Shown here: positions 1-5,372 of the stretch, piece by piece
Layout of the letters: each line of letters starts with the position of its first letter
How positions within the stretch are numbered: the first letter of the stretch is position 1
From: an uncultured Eubacteriales bacterium
GTDB lineage: Bacteria > Bacillota > Clostridia > Oscillospirales > Oscillospiraceae
Length of the DNA stretch: 5,611 nt
Assembly (NCBI GenBank): GCA_900321335.1
Contig: ONVR01000091.1
Location: 1 to 5,611, forward strand
Direction of reading: 5' to 3'
Program-made: the position numbers and the translations under genes
The notes under the pieces: model-generated
What the model was told of the DNA's origin: nothing
Databases searched by the model: none
What the model saw: the letters and a program-made list of their open reading frames with translations, nothing else

Positions 1-744
1 GGGGATCTGATCAACGCCAATCTGCACCAGCTGCAAAAGGGGCAGAAGGTCTTTACCACGGTGGATTACTATGCCCCGGACCAGTCGATGTGTACGATCC
101 CTCTGGATCCCTTGAAAACGCCCCAGCAGAACGCCGCGAAATACTATAAGGAATATACCAAGGCCCGCAACGCCGAAAAATATCTGACAGAACAGCTGGC
201 GCTGGGACAGGCCGAGGTGGCCTATCTGGACAGCGTTCTGGAGGAGATCAGCCGCGCCGAGGGTGAGCACGACCTGGGAGAGATCCGGCAGGAACTCACC
301 GACGCGGGATACCTGAGGGAGCAGAAAACGGGCCGAAAGGAGCGCCGCGTGGAGGCGGCGCCCCGCTGTGTTCTCTCCAGCACCGGCGCTGAGATCCGCG
401 TTGGCCGGAATAACAGCCAGAACGATCGCCTGACTATGAAGCTTGCCGGAAAGGGCGATGTGTGGCTGCACACCCAGAAGATCCACGGCAGCCACGTGGT
501 CATCGCCGCAAAAGGGCAGCAGCCGGATGAGCGGACGCTGTTTGAGGCAGCGACGCTGGCGGCGTACTACTCCCAGGCCCGGCAGAGCAAAAATGTGCCC
601 GTGGACTACACCCAGGTCAAGTATGTGAAAAAGCCAAATGGGGCCAAGCCCGGTATGGTGATCTATACCAATTATAAAACGCTCTATGTGGACCCGAATG
701 AGAACCTTGTCCGGTCACTGGAGGGAAAAGGGGCGGGCAAATGA
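1..744 (+). CDS. rqcH: RqcH (NFACT family, Rqc2 homologue), ribosome quality control factor, C-terminal part
   Basis: The frame is open from base 1, so this is the last 247 residues of a longer protein; the GTG at 61 is an internal valine codon, not a start. In Bacillota, RqcH binds stalled 50S subunits carrying peptidyl-tRNA and recruits tRNA-Ala to add C-terminal alanine tails that mark the nascent chain for degradation (family knowledge). Fragment residues 1-40 contain the family-typical stretch around GDLINANL and IPLDP. Residues about 44-110 are charged and helical, fitting the second half of the coiled-coil arm. Residues about 118-234 form the NFACT-R (DUF814) domain, with VGRNNSQND, DVWLH and GSHVVI motifs and the late KKPNGAKPG motif. 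The NFACT-N domain with the tRNA-binding residues lies upstream of the window. Older annotations call this family fibronectin-binding protein FbpA. The TGA stop overlaps the ATG of the transporter gene, suggesting translational coupling. Confidence 0.93.
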   Translation, partial: GDLINANLHQLQKGQKVFTTVDYYAPDQSMCTIPLDPLKTPQQNAAKYYKEYTKARNAEKYLTEQLALGQAEVAYLDSVLEEISRAEGEHDLGEIRQELTDAGYLREQKTGRKERRVEAAPRCVLSSTGAEIRVGRNNSQNDRLTMKLAGKGDVWLHTQKIHGSHVVIAAKGQQPDERTLFEAATLAAYYSQARQSKNVPVDYTQVKYVKKPNGAKPGMVIYTNYKTLYVDPNENLVRSLEGKGAGK

Positions 745-1634
745 AGCGAGCGGCGCCGTTTCTCATTGTGCTGGCGGGAATCCTGTGGGGGACCATGGGA
801 CTGTACGTCCGGGTACTCAACGGCGCGGGAATGTACGCCATTCAAATCGTCTTCCTGCGGGCTGTCATAACGGCTCTGGTGATGGCCGTGGAGATCCTGC
901 TGACCCAGCGGGATCGCTTCCGTGTAAGGTGGAAGGATCTCTGGGTTTTTCTCTGCGGCGGGATCTGCAGCATTCTGTTTTTTAACGTGTCGTATTTTAA
1001 GGCCATAGAGGTCACGTCTCTCTCCATCGCCTGTGTAATGATGTATACGTCCCCTGTGTTTGTGACGCCTCTGTCTGCCGTTCTCTTTCATGAGCGGATC
1101 ACGCCCCGGAAGGTCGCCGCCATGCTGATCGTCGTCGTGGGTTGCGCCCTGGTCAGCGGCGTTGGCGCCGCAGCCGTGAGGGTGACGCCTATGGGACTTC
1201 TGTATGGCCTGTGTGCAGGGCTGGGCTATGCTCTGTACAGCATCTTTTCCCGTCTGGCGCTCAACCGGGGCTATCACATCGTTACCATTTTGTTCTATGA
1301 CTTTTTGTTTGCCGCCATAGGACTGGCTTTTCTTGCCGATTACCGGCAGATCGGAAGTGCGCTGACCACCGGGGGTGCCGCCTGGGCCGGTATTCTGGCC
1401 TGCGGCGTGATTGCCACGGTATTTCCGTACCTGCTGTACACCGAGGGAATGAAATTCGTGGAAAACGGAAAGGCCGCTGTCATCGTGGCCGTGGAACCGG
1501 TAACGGCAACCGTTCTGGGTGCGCTTCTCTATCGGGAAACGCTTACGATAACGGCGGTGATCGGTATTGCGCTGGTAATCGGCGCCATCGCCCTGCTCAG
1601 CGGTACCGGGGTCAAACGGGAAAACAGGCTGTGA
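741..1634 (+). CDS. DMT superfamily (EamA family) transporter
   Basis: This 297-residue polytopic membrane protein has the length and two-repeat layout of EamA/RhaT-type drug/metabolite transporters. About ten hydrophobic segments can be seen, near residues 6-26, 33-54, 67-85, 92-115, 125-143, 150-170, 179-199, 213-233, 245-264 and 269-288. The second repeat carries the family motif EPVTATVLGALLYRE (252-266). The first repeat has its counterpart, SPVFVTPLSAVLFHE (104-118). Family members export or import amino acids, nucleosides or other small metabolites, and the substrate cannot be read from sequence. The ATG at 741 is chosen because it has AAAAGGGG (726-733) seven bases upstream and overlaps the rqcH stop as ATGA, so the two genes are probably cotranscribed. 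The last four codons, including the stop, lie in the left arm of the terminator hairpin. Confidence 0.92.
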   Translation: MKRAAPFLIVLAGILWGTMGLYVRVLNGAGMYAIQIVFLRAVITALVMAVEILLTQRDRFRVRWKDLWVFLCGGICSILFFNVSYFKAIEVTSLSIACVMMYTSPVFVTPLSAVLFHERITPRKVAAMLIVVVGCALVSGVGAAAVRVTPMGLLYGLCAGLGYALYSIFSRLALNRGYHIVTILFYDFLFAAIGLAFLADYRQIGSALTTGGAAWAGILACGVIATVFPYLLYTEGMKFVENGKAAVIVAVEPVTATVLGALLYRETLTITAVIGIALVIGAIALLSGTGVKRENRL

Positions 1635-1662
1635 GCGATACGCTCACAGCCTGTTTGTTTTT
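1622..1662 (+). terminator. Intrinsic terminator between convergent genes, embedded in both coding ends
   Basis: Bases 1622-1637 pair perfectly with 1641-1656: a 16-bp stem with no mismatch and a 3-base ATA loop, followed by GTTTTT (1657-1662). This is a classic rho-independent terminator for the plus-strand rqcH-transporter unit. Read on the minus strand, the same stem is followed by one T (from base 1621) and then CCC. The A-rich base of the stem gives a short U stretch, so termination of trmO transcripts is plausible but weaker. The left arm contains the transporter stop and the right arm contains the trmO stop. Confidence 0.9.
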
Positions 1663-2345
1663 GGGGTAATATCCGTCACGGTGAGTCTGTCGCCGTCAAC
1701 CCGGAATTGAACGTTCAGCCCCGCAAAGCCCATGCCGTAGATCCTGGCCGGGTCATTCTGATAGGTGGGACGCGGGTCAGCCTGCAAAACACCGATCAGA
1801 GCTTCCCGTTTTTCTGCGGGAACCAAAGACAGCAGGGCCTCGGGAACCGTTACGGTCAGCCGGTGATCGAACCCGCCGGATGCAAAGCCGCCTGTTGCGT
1901 CCGGGTGGGCGTCGCAGTAGGGAAGGTAGGGCTTGATGTCGTAAATGGGGGTGCCGTCCAGCAGATCGGCGCCCGAAACGGTGATGACCGGCCCCTCCGG
2001 CGTGTCGCAGTCGATCTGCTCCAAACGGACGCAGGACAGTCCCAGGGGATTGGGCCGGAAAGGGGAGCGGGTGGCAAACACACCCATACGGGTGTTGCCA
2101 CCCAGACGGGGCGGCCGTACCGTGGGCGACCAGCTGTCGCGCCTTGCCTTGGAGAACTCCCAGATCAGCCATAGATGGGAAAAACCCTCCAGACCGCGCA
2201 GCGCGTCCCGGTTCCGGTATTCCGGCGCAAATACGATCCGGGCCGTCAGACTCCGGACGATGCCGCTCTGCCGGGGAATGCCGAATTTTTCCGGAAAATC
2301 CGATCGTATCGTGGCGATGGGCTTAAGCATCAGCGTTTCCGCCAT
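1644..2345 (-). CDS. trmO: TrmO (TsaA/YaeB family), tRNA (N6-threonylcarbamoyladenosine(37)-N6)-methyltransferase
   Basis: The 233-residue product matches the length of E. coli TrmO (about 235). TrmO uses S-adenosylmethionine to methylate t6A at position 37 of threonine tRNAs, giving m6t6A and improving decoding (family knowledge). The UPF0066/TsaA signature GVFATRSPFRPN is at residues 88-99, preceded by RPPRLGGN (77-84). DLLDGTPIYDIKPYLPYCD (127-145) is the second conserved block. DPRPTYQ (190-196) marks the small C-terminal domain. Upstream of the ATG at 2345 there is only a distant GGAAGG inside the end of the patatin gene; ATG codon 6 is an alternative start. The gene lies 3 bases after the patatin-like gene and is probably cotranscribed and coupled with it. 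Its last residues, NRL, are encoded in the terminator hairpin and match those of the convergent transporter. Confidence 0.95.
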   Translation of the reverse strand: MAETLMLKPIATIRSDFPEKFGIPRQSGIVRSLTARIVFAPEYRNRDALRGLEGFSHLWLIWEFSKARRDSWSPTVRPPRLGGNTRMGVFATRSPFRPNPLGLSCVRLEQIDCDTPEGPVITVSGADLLDGTPIYDIKPYLPYCDAHPDATGGFASGGFDHRLTVTVPEALLSLVPAEKREALIGVLQADPRPTYQNDPARIYGMGFAGLNVQFRVDGDRLTVTDITPKTNRL

Positions 2346-2348
2346 CAG

Positions 2349-3206
2349 TCACACCAGACCTTCCAGATAGGCTTTGACCTTTTCCCCGTCCTGATAGCCC
2401 TTTTGATACAGCTGCTCCATGTTTTCCTTTTTGTGCTTGATGGTGTCCACGCCGCACACGTCGTCGGGGCCGATTACGAAAGCCCGTCCATCCGGCACAT
2501 AGTTTGTCAGCACGTCCTCCAGCTTGCGGTTATACAGGTCACAGCGGGCGTAGAGCTTTTCCACCATTTTCGGATAGCGGTGGCGGAGCAGCTTGTACAT
2601 GGCTGCGTTTTTTGTCTGCTTCCGGTACTCCACGGGCCGGGTAAGCACAACGATGACGTGGTCGCAGCCGTCGGCAAAGGCCCGCTCAACGGGAATGGGA
2701 TCGGTGATGGCGCCGTCGTAGTAATGCCGCCCCCGCCAGCGGTAGGCTCTGCAGGCGATAGGGATGCAGGACGACCCCTTCAGAGGGCCGTAGTCGTCAC
2801 GGATAAAATCCTTTTTGGTAAAATACACCGGCTGGGCTGTTTTGGCGTCCGTGGCGACCACGATCATCTCCGCCGGGTTTTCCATGGCGGCGTCATAGTC
2901 CCAGGGATACGTGCCGTCGGAGTTTGACAAGGTGCCGTAAACGTAGTCCAGATCTACATAGGAACCTTTTTTCAGCAGATTGTGAAAGCTCATGTATTCC
3001 CGCTGGAAGCTGTATTGCTCATAGGAGACCTTGTTCCGGCCCCGCTGACGGGAGAGGTAGGAGGCCACGTTGGCCGAGCCCGCAGAGATCCCCACGCAGT
3101 AGGGAAGCCAGATTTCGTTGTCCATCAGATAGTCAAAAAGACCGGCGCCGTATACGCCGCGCATACCGCCGCCTACGTCGATGATACCGATTTTCTTTGT
3201 ACTCAT
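2349..3206 (-). CDS. Patatin-like phospholipase/acyl hydrolase (YjjU-type)
   Basis: This is a 285-residue cytosolic protein with no signal peptide. The patatin Ser-Asp dyad is complete: the oxyanion-hole motif GGGMRG at residues 12-17, the nucleophile elbow GISAG at 39-43 (Ser41) and the DGA motif at 164-166 (Asp164, in YYDGAITDPIPVERA). From memory, the arrangement DGAITDPIPVERA and the segment GSYVDLDYVYG (81-91) resemble E. coli YjjU more than RssA/YlbK-type patatins. Members hydrolyse lipid acyl esters, but the substrate of this branch is not established. The C-terminal part after about residue 190 is basic and helical and resembles the extra domain of YjjU-like proteins. The ATG at 3206 is supported by AAAGGAAG six bases upstream and a near-consensus promoter. 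It is the first gene of a two-gene unit with trmO. Confidence 0.92.
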   Translation of the reverse strand: MSTKKIGIIDVGGGMRGVYGAGLFDYLMDNEIWLPYCVGISAGSANVASYLSRQRGRNKVSYEQYSFQREYMSFHNLLKKGSYVDLDYVYGTLSNSDGTYPWDYDAAMENPAEMIVVATDAKTAQPVYFTKKDFIRDDYGPLKGSSCIPIACRAYRWRGRHYYDGAITDPIPVERAFADGCDHVIVVLTRPVEYRKQTKNAAMYKLLRHRYPKMVEKLYARCDLYNRKLEDVLTNYVPDGRAFVIGPDDVCGVDTIKHKKENMEQLYQKGYQDGEKVKAYLEGLV

Positions 3207-3212
3207 AGTGTT

Positions 3213-3220
3213 CTTCCTTT
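3213..3220 (-). promoter_or_regulatory. Ribosome binding site of the patatin-like gene
   Basis: The minus strand reads AAAGGAAG, ending six bases before the ATG at 3206. It fixes this start over any later methionine and gives a leader of only about 25 bases from the predicted transcription start. Confidence 0.75.
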
Positions 3221-3237
3221 GCTTGTGTGATACCTAT

Positions 3238-3266
3238 AGTATACCGAAGAAAGGAAAGAATTGCAA
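3238..3266 (-). promoter_or_regulatory. Sigma-A-type promoter for the patatin-trmO unit
   Basis: On the minus strand, TTGCAA (3266-3261) and TATACT (3243-3238) are separated by exactly 17 bases. Both hexamers are close to the TTGACA/TATAAT consensus. The predicted start is near 3231, about 25 bases before the patatin ATG. It diverges from the acyl-CoA dehydrogenase promoter, with the -35 boxes about 31 bases apart. Confidence 0.75.
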
Positions 3267-3297
3267 GGCGCCCGGCAGAGCCGTCCTGAAAAAACCA

Positions 3298-3327
3298 TTG
3301 CCAAGATACAAGATGTAGTGTTATAAT
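3298..3327 (+). promoter_or_regulatory. Sigma-A-type promoter for the acyl-CoA dehydrogenase-etfBA unit
   Basis: TTGCCA (3298-3303) and a perfect TATAAT (3322-3327) are separated by 18 bases. TG at 3319-3320 gives an extended -10 element. The predicted start is near 3334, leaving a leader of about 60 bases before the ATG at 3395. This argues for strong basal expression. I saw no convincing Rex-type or catabolite-repression operator next to it. Confidence 0.8.
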
Positions 3328-3340
3328 TATTCGAGTGCTT

Positions 3341-3366
3341 TGCCTTCGGCCCTTGTCGGGGCGGCA
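3341..3366 (+). other. Possible hairpin in the leader of the acyl-CoA dehydrogenase mRNA
   Basis: TGCC (3341-3344) can pair with GGCA (3363-3366), and GCCC (3349-3352) with GGGC (3359-3362). A TTCG bulge lies on the left side and a six-base loop at the tip. It sits between the predicted transcription start and the ribosome binding site. It is not followed by a U run, so it is not a terminator. It could stabilise the 5' end of the message, but eight GC-rich pairs with a bulge may also be chance. Confidence 0.3.
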
Positions 3367-3380
3367 CACGCAATACAGAA

Positions 3381-3386
3381 AAGGAG
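3381..3386 (+). promoter_or_regulatory. Ribosome binding site deciding the acyl-CoA dehydrogenase start
   Basis: AAGGAG lies eight bases before the ATG at 3395. The open frame extends upstream to a GTG at 3335, but that codon lies at the predicted transcription start and has no ribosome binding site. The protein therefore starts at 3395, where family homology also begins. Confidence 0.85.
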
Positions 3387-3394
3387 TATCTGCC

Positions 3395-4531
3395 ATGATC
3401 CTTGATGAAGAAACCCGGGACCTTGTACAGCTGGTACGCGATTTTGTGGATAAAGAAGTCATACCCACTGTGGGTGAGTATGAGAAGAATGACGAGTTTC
3501 CCTGGCCGCTGCTGGAGAAAGCCTGCCAGATGGGACTCAATACCCTCTGCACCCCTGTGGAATACGGCGGACCCGGCCTGACCAACGTACAGACCTTTGC
3601 CATCGCCGAGGAGATCGCCCGGGGCGATATCGGCGTGGGCACCACCCTCATCGCCAACTGCCTGGCCTCTTATCCCGTGCTGATCGCCGGTACGCCGGAG
3701 CAGCAGAAGCTCTGGTTTGAGACCATCAACGAAAAGGGCTTTGCCGCATTTTGCCTTACAGAGCCAAACGCCGGCTCTGACGCCGGCTCTGTCCAGACGA
3801 CGGCTGTGGAGGACGGGGACGATTTTATTATCAACGGCACCAAGAGCTTTATCTCCAACGGCCCCATCGCCGGTATCTATACCGTGCTTGCCTCCACCAA
3901 AAAAGCCGCCGGCGTCATGGGCCTGACGGCGTTTATCGTGGAGCGGGACCGGGAAGGCGTGTCCATCGGAAAAGAAGAAGACAAGATGGGCATGCGCCTG
4001 AGCTGCACCAGCGAGGTGATCTTCGATAACGTCCGGATCCCCAAGGACCACATGCTGGGCAAGAAAAACCGCGGCTTCAAGTACATCATGGAGACCCTGG
4101 ACCACTCCAGAGCTGGCGTCGGCGCTTTCGGCGTGGGCATCGCCCAGCGGGTTGTAGAAGAGGCTACCAAGTACGCCAAGCAGCGCCGTCAGTTCGGCCA
4201 GCCGGTCAGCAATTTCCAGTCTGTTCAGAATATGCTGGCAGATATGGAGATCAAGATCCAGTGCGCCCGGCAGATGTATCTGCACGCGGCCACGCTGATG
4301 GACGAGGGGAAATCCTTTACCATGGAGTCGGCCATTGCAAAGACCTTCGGCACGGATACAGGCATGGAATGCGCGGTCAACGGTGTTCAGGTGATGGGCG
4401 GCTACGGCTATATGAAGGATTACGTCATGGAAAAGCTTATGCGCGACGCCAAGATCCTGCAGATCTATGAGGGGACCAACCAGATCCAGCGGGGCGTGAT
4501 CGCCAGCGGCGTGATTAAGAAATACCGCTGA
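3395..4531 (+). CDS. Acyl-CoA dehydrogenase (short-chain, butyryl-CoA dehydrogenase-like), Etf-linked
   Basis: The 378-residue FAD enzyme has the usual family length and domain order: N-terminal helices, central beta domain, C-terminal helical bundle. It interconverts an acyl-CoA and its 2,3-enoyl-CoA, with Etf as electron partner. Family signature 1 is CLTEPNAGSDAGS (120-132) and signature 2 spans Gln332 to Asp351 around GGYGYMKD. RRQFG (264-268) is the FAD-binding stretch of the helical domain. Glu359 in IYEGTNQIQR is at the position of the catalytic base of short- and medium-chain enzymes (Glu376 of MCAD). Followed directly by etfB and etfA, it fits a Bcd-EtfAB-type complex, which in clostridia often runs as an enoyl-CoA reductase. 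Acryloyl-CoA, isocaprenoyl-CoA, caffeoyl-CoA or other enoyl-CoA reductases look alike, so substrate and a bcd name are not assigned. The gene ends in tandem in-frame stops TGA TAA (4529-4534). Confidence 0.95.
   Translation: MILDEETRDLVQLVRDFVDKEVIPTVGEYEKNDEFPWPLLEKACQMGLNTLCTPVEYGGPGLTNVQTFAIAEEIARGDIGVGTTLIANCLASYPVLIAGTPEQQKLWFETINEKGFAAFCLTEPNAGSDAGSVQTTAVEDGDDFIINGTKSFISNGPIAGIYTVLASTKKAAGVMGLTAFIVERDREGVSIGKEEDKMGMRLSCTSEVIFDNVRIPKDHMLGKKNRGFKYIMETLDHSRAGVGAFGVGIAQRVVEEATKYAKQRRQFGQPVSNFQSVQNMLADMEIKIQCARQMYLHAATLMDEGKSFTMESAIAKTFGTDTGMECAVNGVQVMGGYGYMKDYVMEKLMRDAKILQIYEGTNQIQRGVIASGVIKKYR
3768..3791 (+). repeat. Perfect 12-bp tandem duplication inside the acyl-CoA dehydrogenase signature
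   Basis: ACGCCGGCTCTG occurs twice with no gap (3768-3779 and 3780-3791). In frame it encodes AGS-D-AGS within the flavin-site signature at residues 126-132, with identical codons GCC GGC TCT in both copies. The amino acids are allowed by the family pattern, so the gene is intact. Confidence 0.85.
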
Positions 4532-4543
4532 TAAGGGAAAGAC

Positions 4544-4547
4544 GAGG
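4544..4547 (+). promoter_or_regulatory. Ribosome binding site for the TTG-started etfB
   Basis: GAGG lies nine bases before TTG at 4557, in the 25-base gap after the acyl-CoA dehydrogenase stop. No ATG or GTG in this frame gives a full-length EtfB: the N-terminal VCAKQVPDT motif begins at residue 5, so the TTG is the likely start. Confidence 0.7.
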
Positions 4548-4556
4548 TGTTTTGAG

Positions 4557-5357
4557 TTGAATATTCTTGTTTGCGCAAAGCAGGTACCCGATACCACGGT
4601 CATTAAGATCGACCCGGTCAAGCATACGCTGATCCGTACCGGCGTACCTTCCATTCTCAATACGTTTGATACCTACGCCCTGGAGACGGCGCTTCGGCTC
4701 CGGGAAGCGGAGGGCGGCACCATCACGGTGATCTCCATGGGCCCCGAACAGGCCAAGGCCATTCTCCGGGAGAGCCTTTCTGTGGGGGCCGATGAGGTGT
4801 ATCTCATCAGTGACAGAGCTTTCGGCGGTTCCGATACCCTGGCCACAAGCCTGATCCTCTCTACGGCCATTGAGCTGCTGGAGAAGAAAAACGGCAGAAA
4901 ATTTGACCTTGTCCTCTGCGGCAAGCAGGCCATCGACGGCGACACGGGACAGGTGGGACCGGAGATCGCCCAACACCTGGACAGAAGTATCGTCACCTAC
5001 GCCGTGCAGGCCCAGATGCAGGACGGACAGCTCCGTGTAAAACGGGAGAGTGACGAGGGATACGACTGGTTCTCGGCGGAGCTTCCCGCCGTGGTGACAA
5101 TGAACAAGACTTCCTATGATATGCGCTGGCCGTCCATCAAGGGAAGGAAACAGTCCCGGACGGCGGAGATCCCGGTTCTGACAGCCCAGGATGTAATCGT
5201 GCCTGAGGACAGACGGGGTCTGAAGGGCTCGCCCACCAAGGTCAAAAAGACCTACACACCGGTCCACGAGAAAAACGGTATGAAGATCGAGGGTCTGGCC
5301 GCACAGGACGCGGCGAAAAAGCTGGTCGAGCTGATGAGCGCGGCCAAGCTGATCTGA
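4557..5357 (+). CDS. etfB: Electron transfer flavoprotein beta subunit
   Basis: The 266-residue product has the standard EtfB length. EtfB pairs with EtfA and passes electrons to or from the acyl-CoA dehydrogenase. In confurcating/bifurcating clostridial Etfs, the beta subunit holds a second FAD in the site that holds AMP in mitochondrial ETF (family knowledge). Visible motifs are VCAKQVPDT (5-13), the ADP/flavin-phosphate segment SDRAFGGSDTLATS (85-98), CGKQAIDGDTGQVGPE (121-136), the late beta-family segment about 161-182 and GLKGSPTKVKKTYTP (221-235). The DTLATS segment resembles that of EtfBs carrying beta-FAD, which favours, but does not prove, a bifurcating complex. The start is TTG. 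It is 25 bases after the dehydrogenase and 15 bases before etfA, so the three are one operon. Confidence 0.95.
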   Translation: MNILVCAKQVPDTTVIKIDPVKHTLIRTGVPSILNTFDTYALETALRLREAEGGTITVISMGPEQAKAILRESLSVGADEVYLISDRAFGGSDTLATSLILSTAIELLEKKNGRKFDLVLCGKQAIDGDTGQVGPEIAQHLDRSIVTYAVQAQMQDGQLRVKRESDEGYDWFSAELPAVVTMNKTSYDMRWPSIKGRKQSRTAEIPVLTAQDVIVPEDRRGLKGSPTKVKKTYTPVHEKNGMKIEGLAAQDAAKKLVELMSAAKLI

Positions 5358-5358
5358 T

Positions 5359-5365
5359 GGGAGGG
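5359..5365 (+). promoter_or_regulatory. Ribosome binding site of etfA
   Basis: GGGAGGG lies seven bases before the ATG at 5373 and starts two bases after the etfB stop. It is stronger than the site in front of the TTG-started etfB. Confidence 0.8.
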
Positions 5366-5372
5366 CTGCAGA

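Noticed and set aside
61..63. GTG at 61 as the start of the first gene
   Set aside because: The frame stays open to base 1 and the upstream residues match the RqcH family, so the gene is simply cut by the window edge.
684..1277. 197-codon minus-strand open frame over the transporter
   Set aside because: Its His/Gln/Arg-rich product is typical of the reverse complement of a hydrophobic membrane protein gene. It has no supporting start signals.
2175..2927. 250-codon plus-strand open frame over trmO and the patatin-like gene
   Set aside because: It spans the ends of two well-supported minus-strand genes and has no family resemblance.
3274..3294. CGGC-AGA-GCCG followed by an A run as a minus- or plus-strand terminator
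   Set aside because: The stem has only four pairs. It is followed by A rather than T on the plus strand, and on the minus strand the T run comes before the stem.
3207..3340. Rex or CcpA operator in the divergent promoter region
   Set aside because: No TTGT-N-ACAA palindrome or cre-like palindrome could be found; the TTGTGTGA at 3223-3230 has no matching second half.
3335..3394. GTG start at 3335 that would add 20 residues to the acyl-CoA dehydrogenase
   Set aside because: It lies at the predicted transcription start, has no ribosome binding site, and the added residues do not resemble the family. AAGGAG directs the ATG at 3395.
3203..4660. 485-codon open frame on the minus strand across the acyl-CoA dehydrogenase gene
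   Set aside because: It is fully antisense to a protein with complete family signatures and catalytic residues. Its product is His/Gly/Leu-rich with no recognisable motif, and it runs through the divergent promoter region. It is a shadow of codon bias in the real gene.
4515..5267. 250-codon minus-strand open frame over etfB
   Set aside because: It is antisense to a clear EtfB, has no recognisable domain, and mirrors codon bias.
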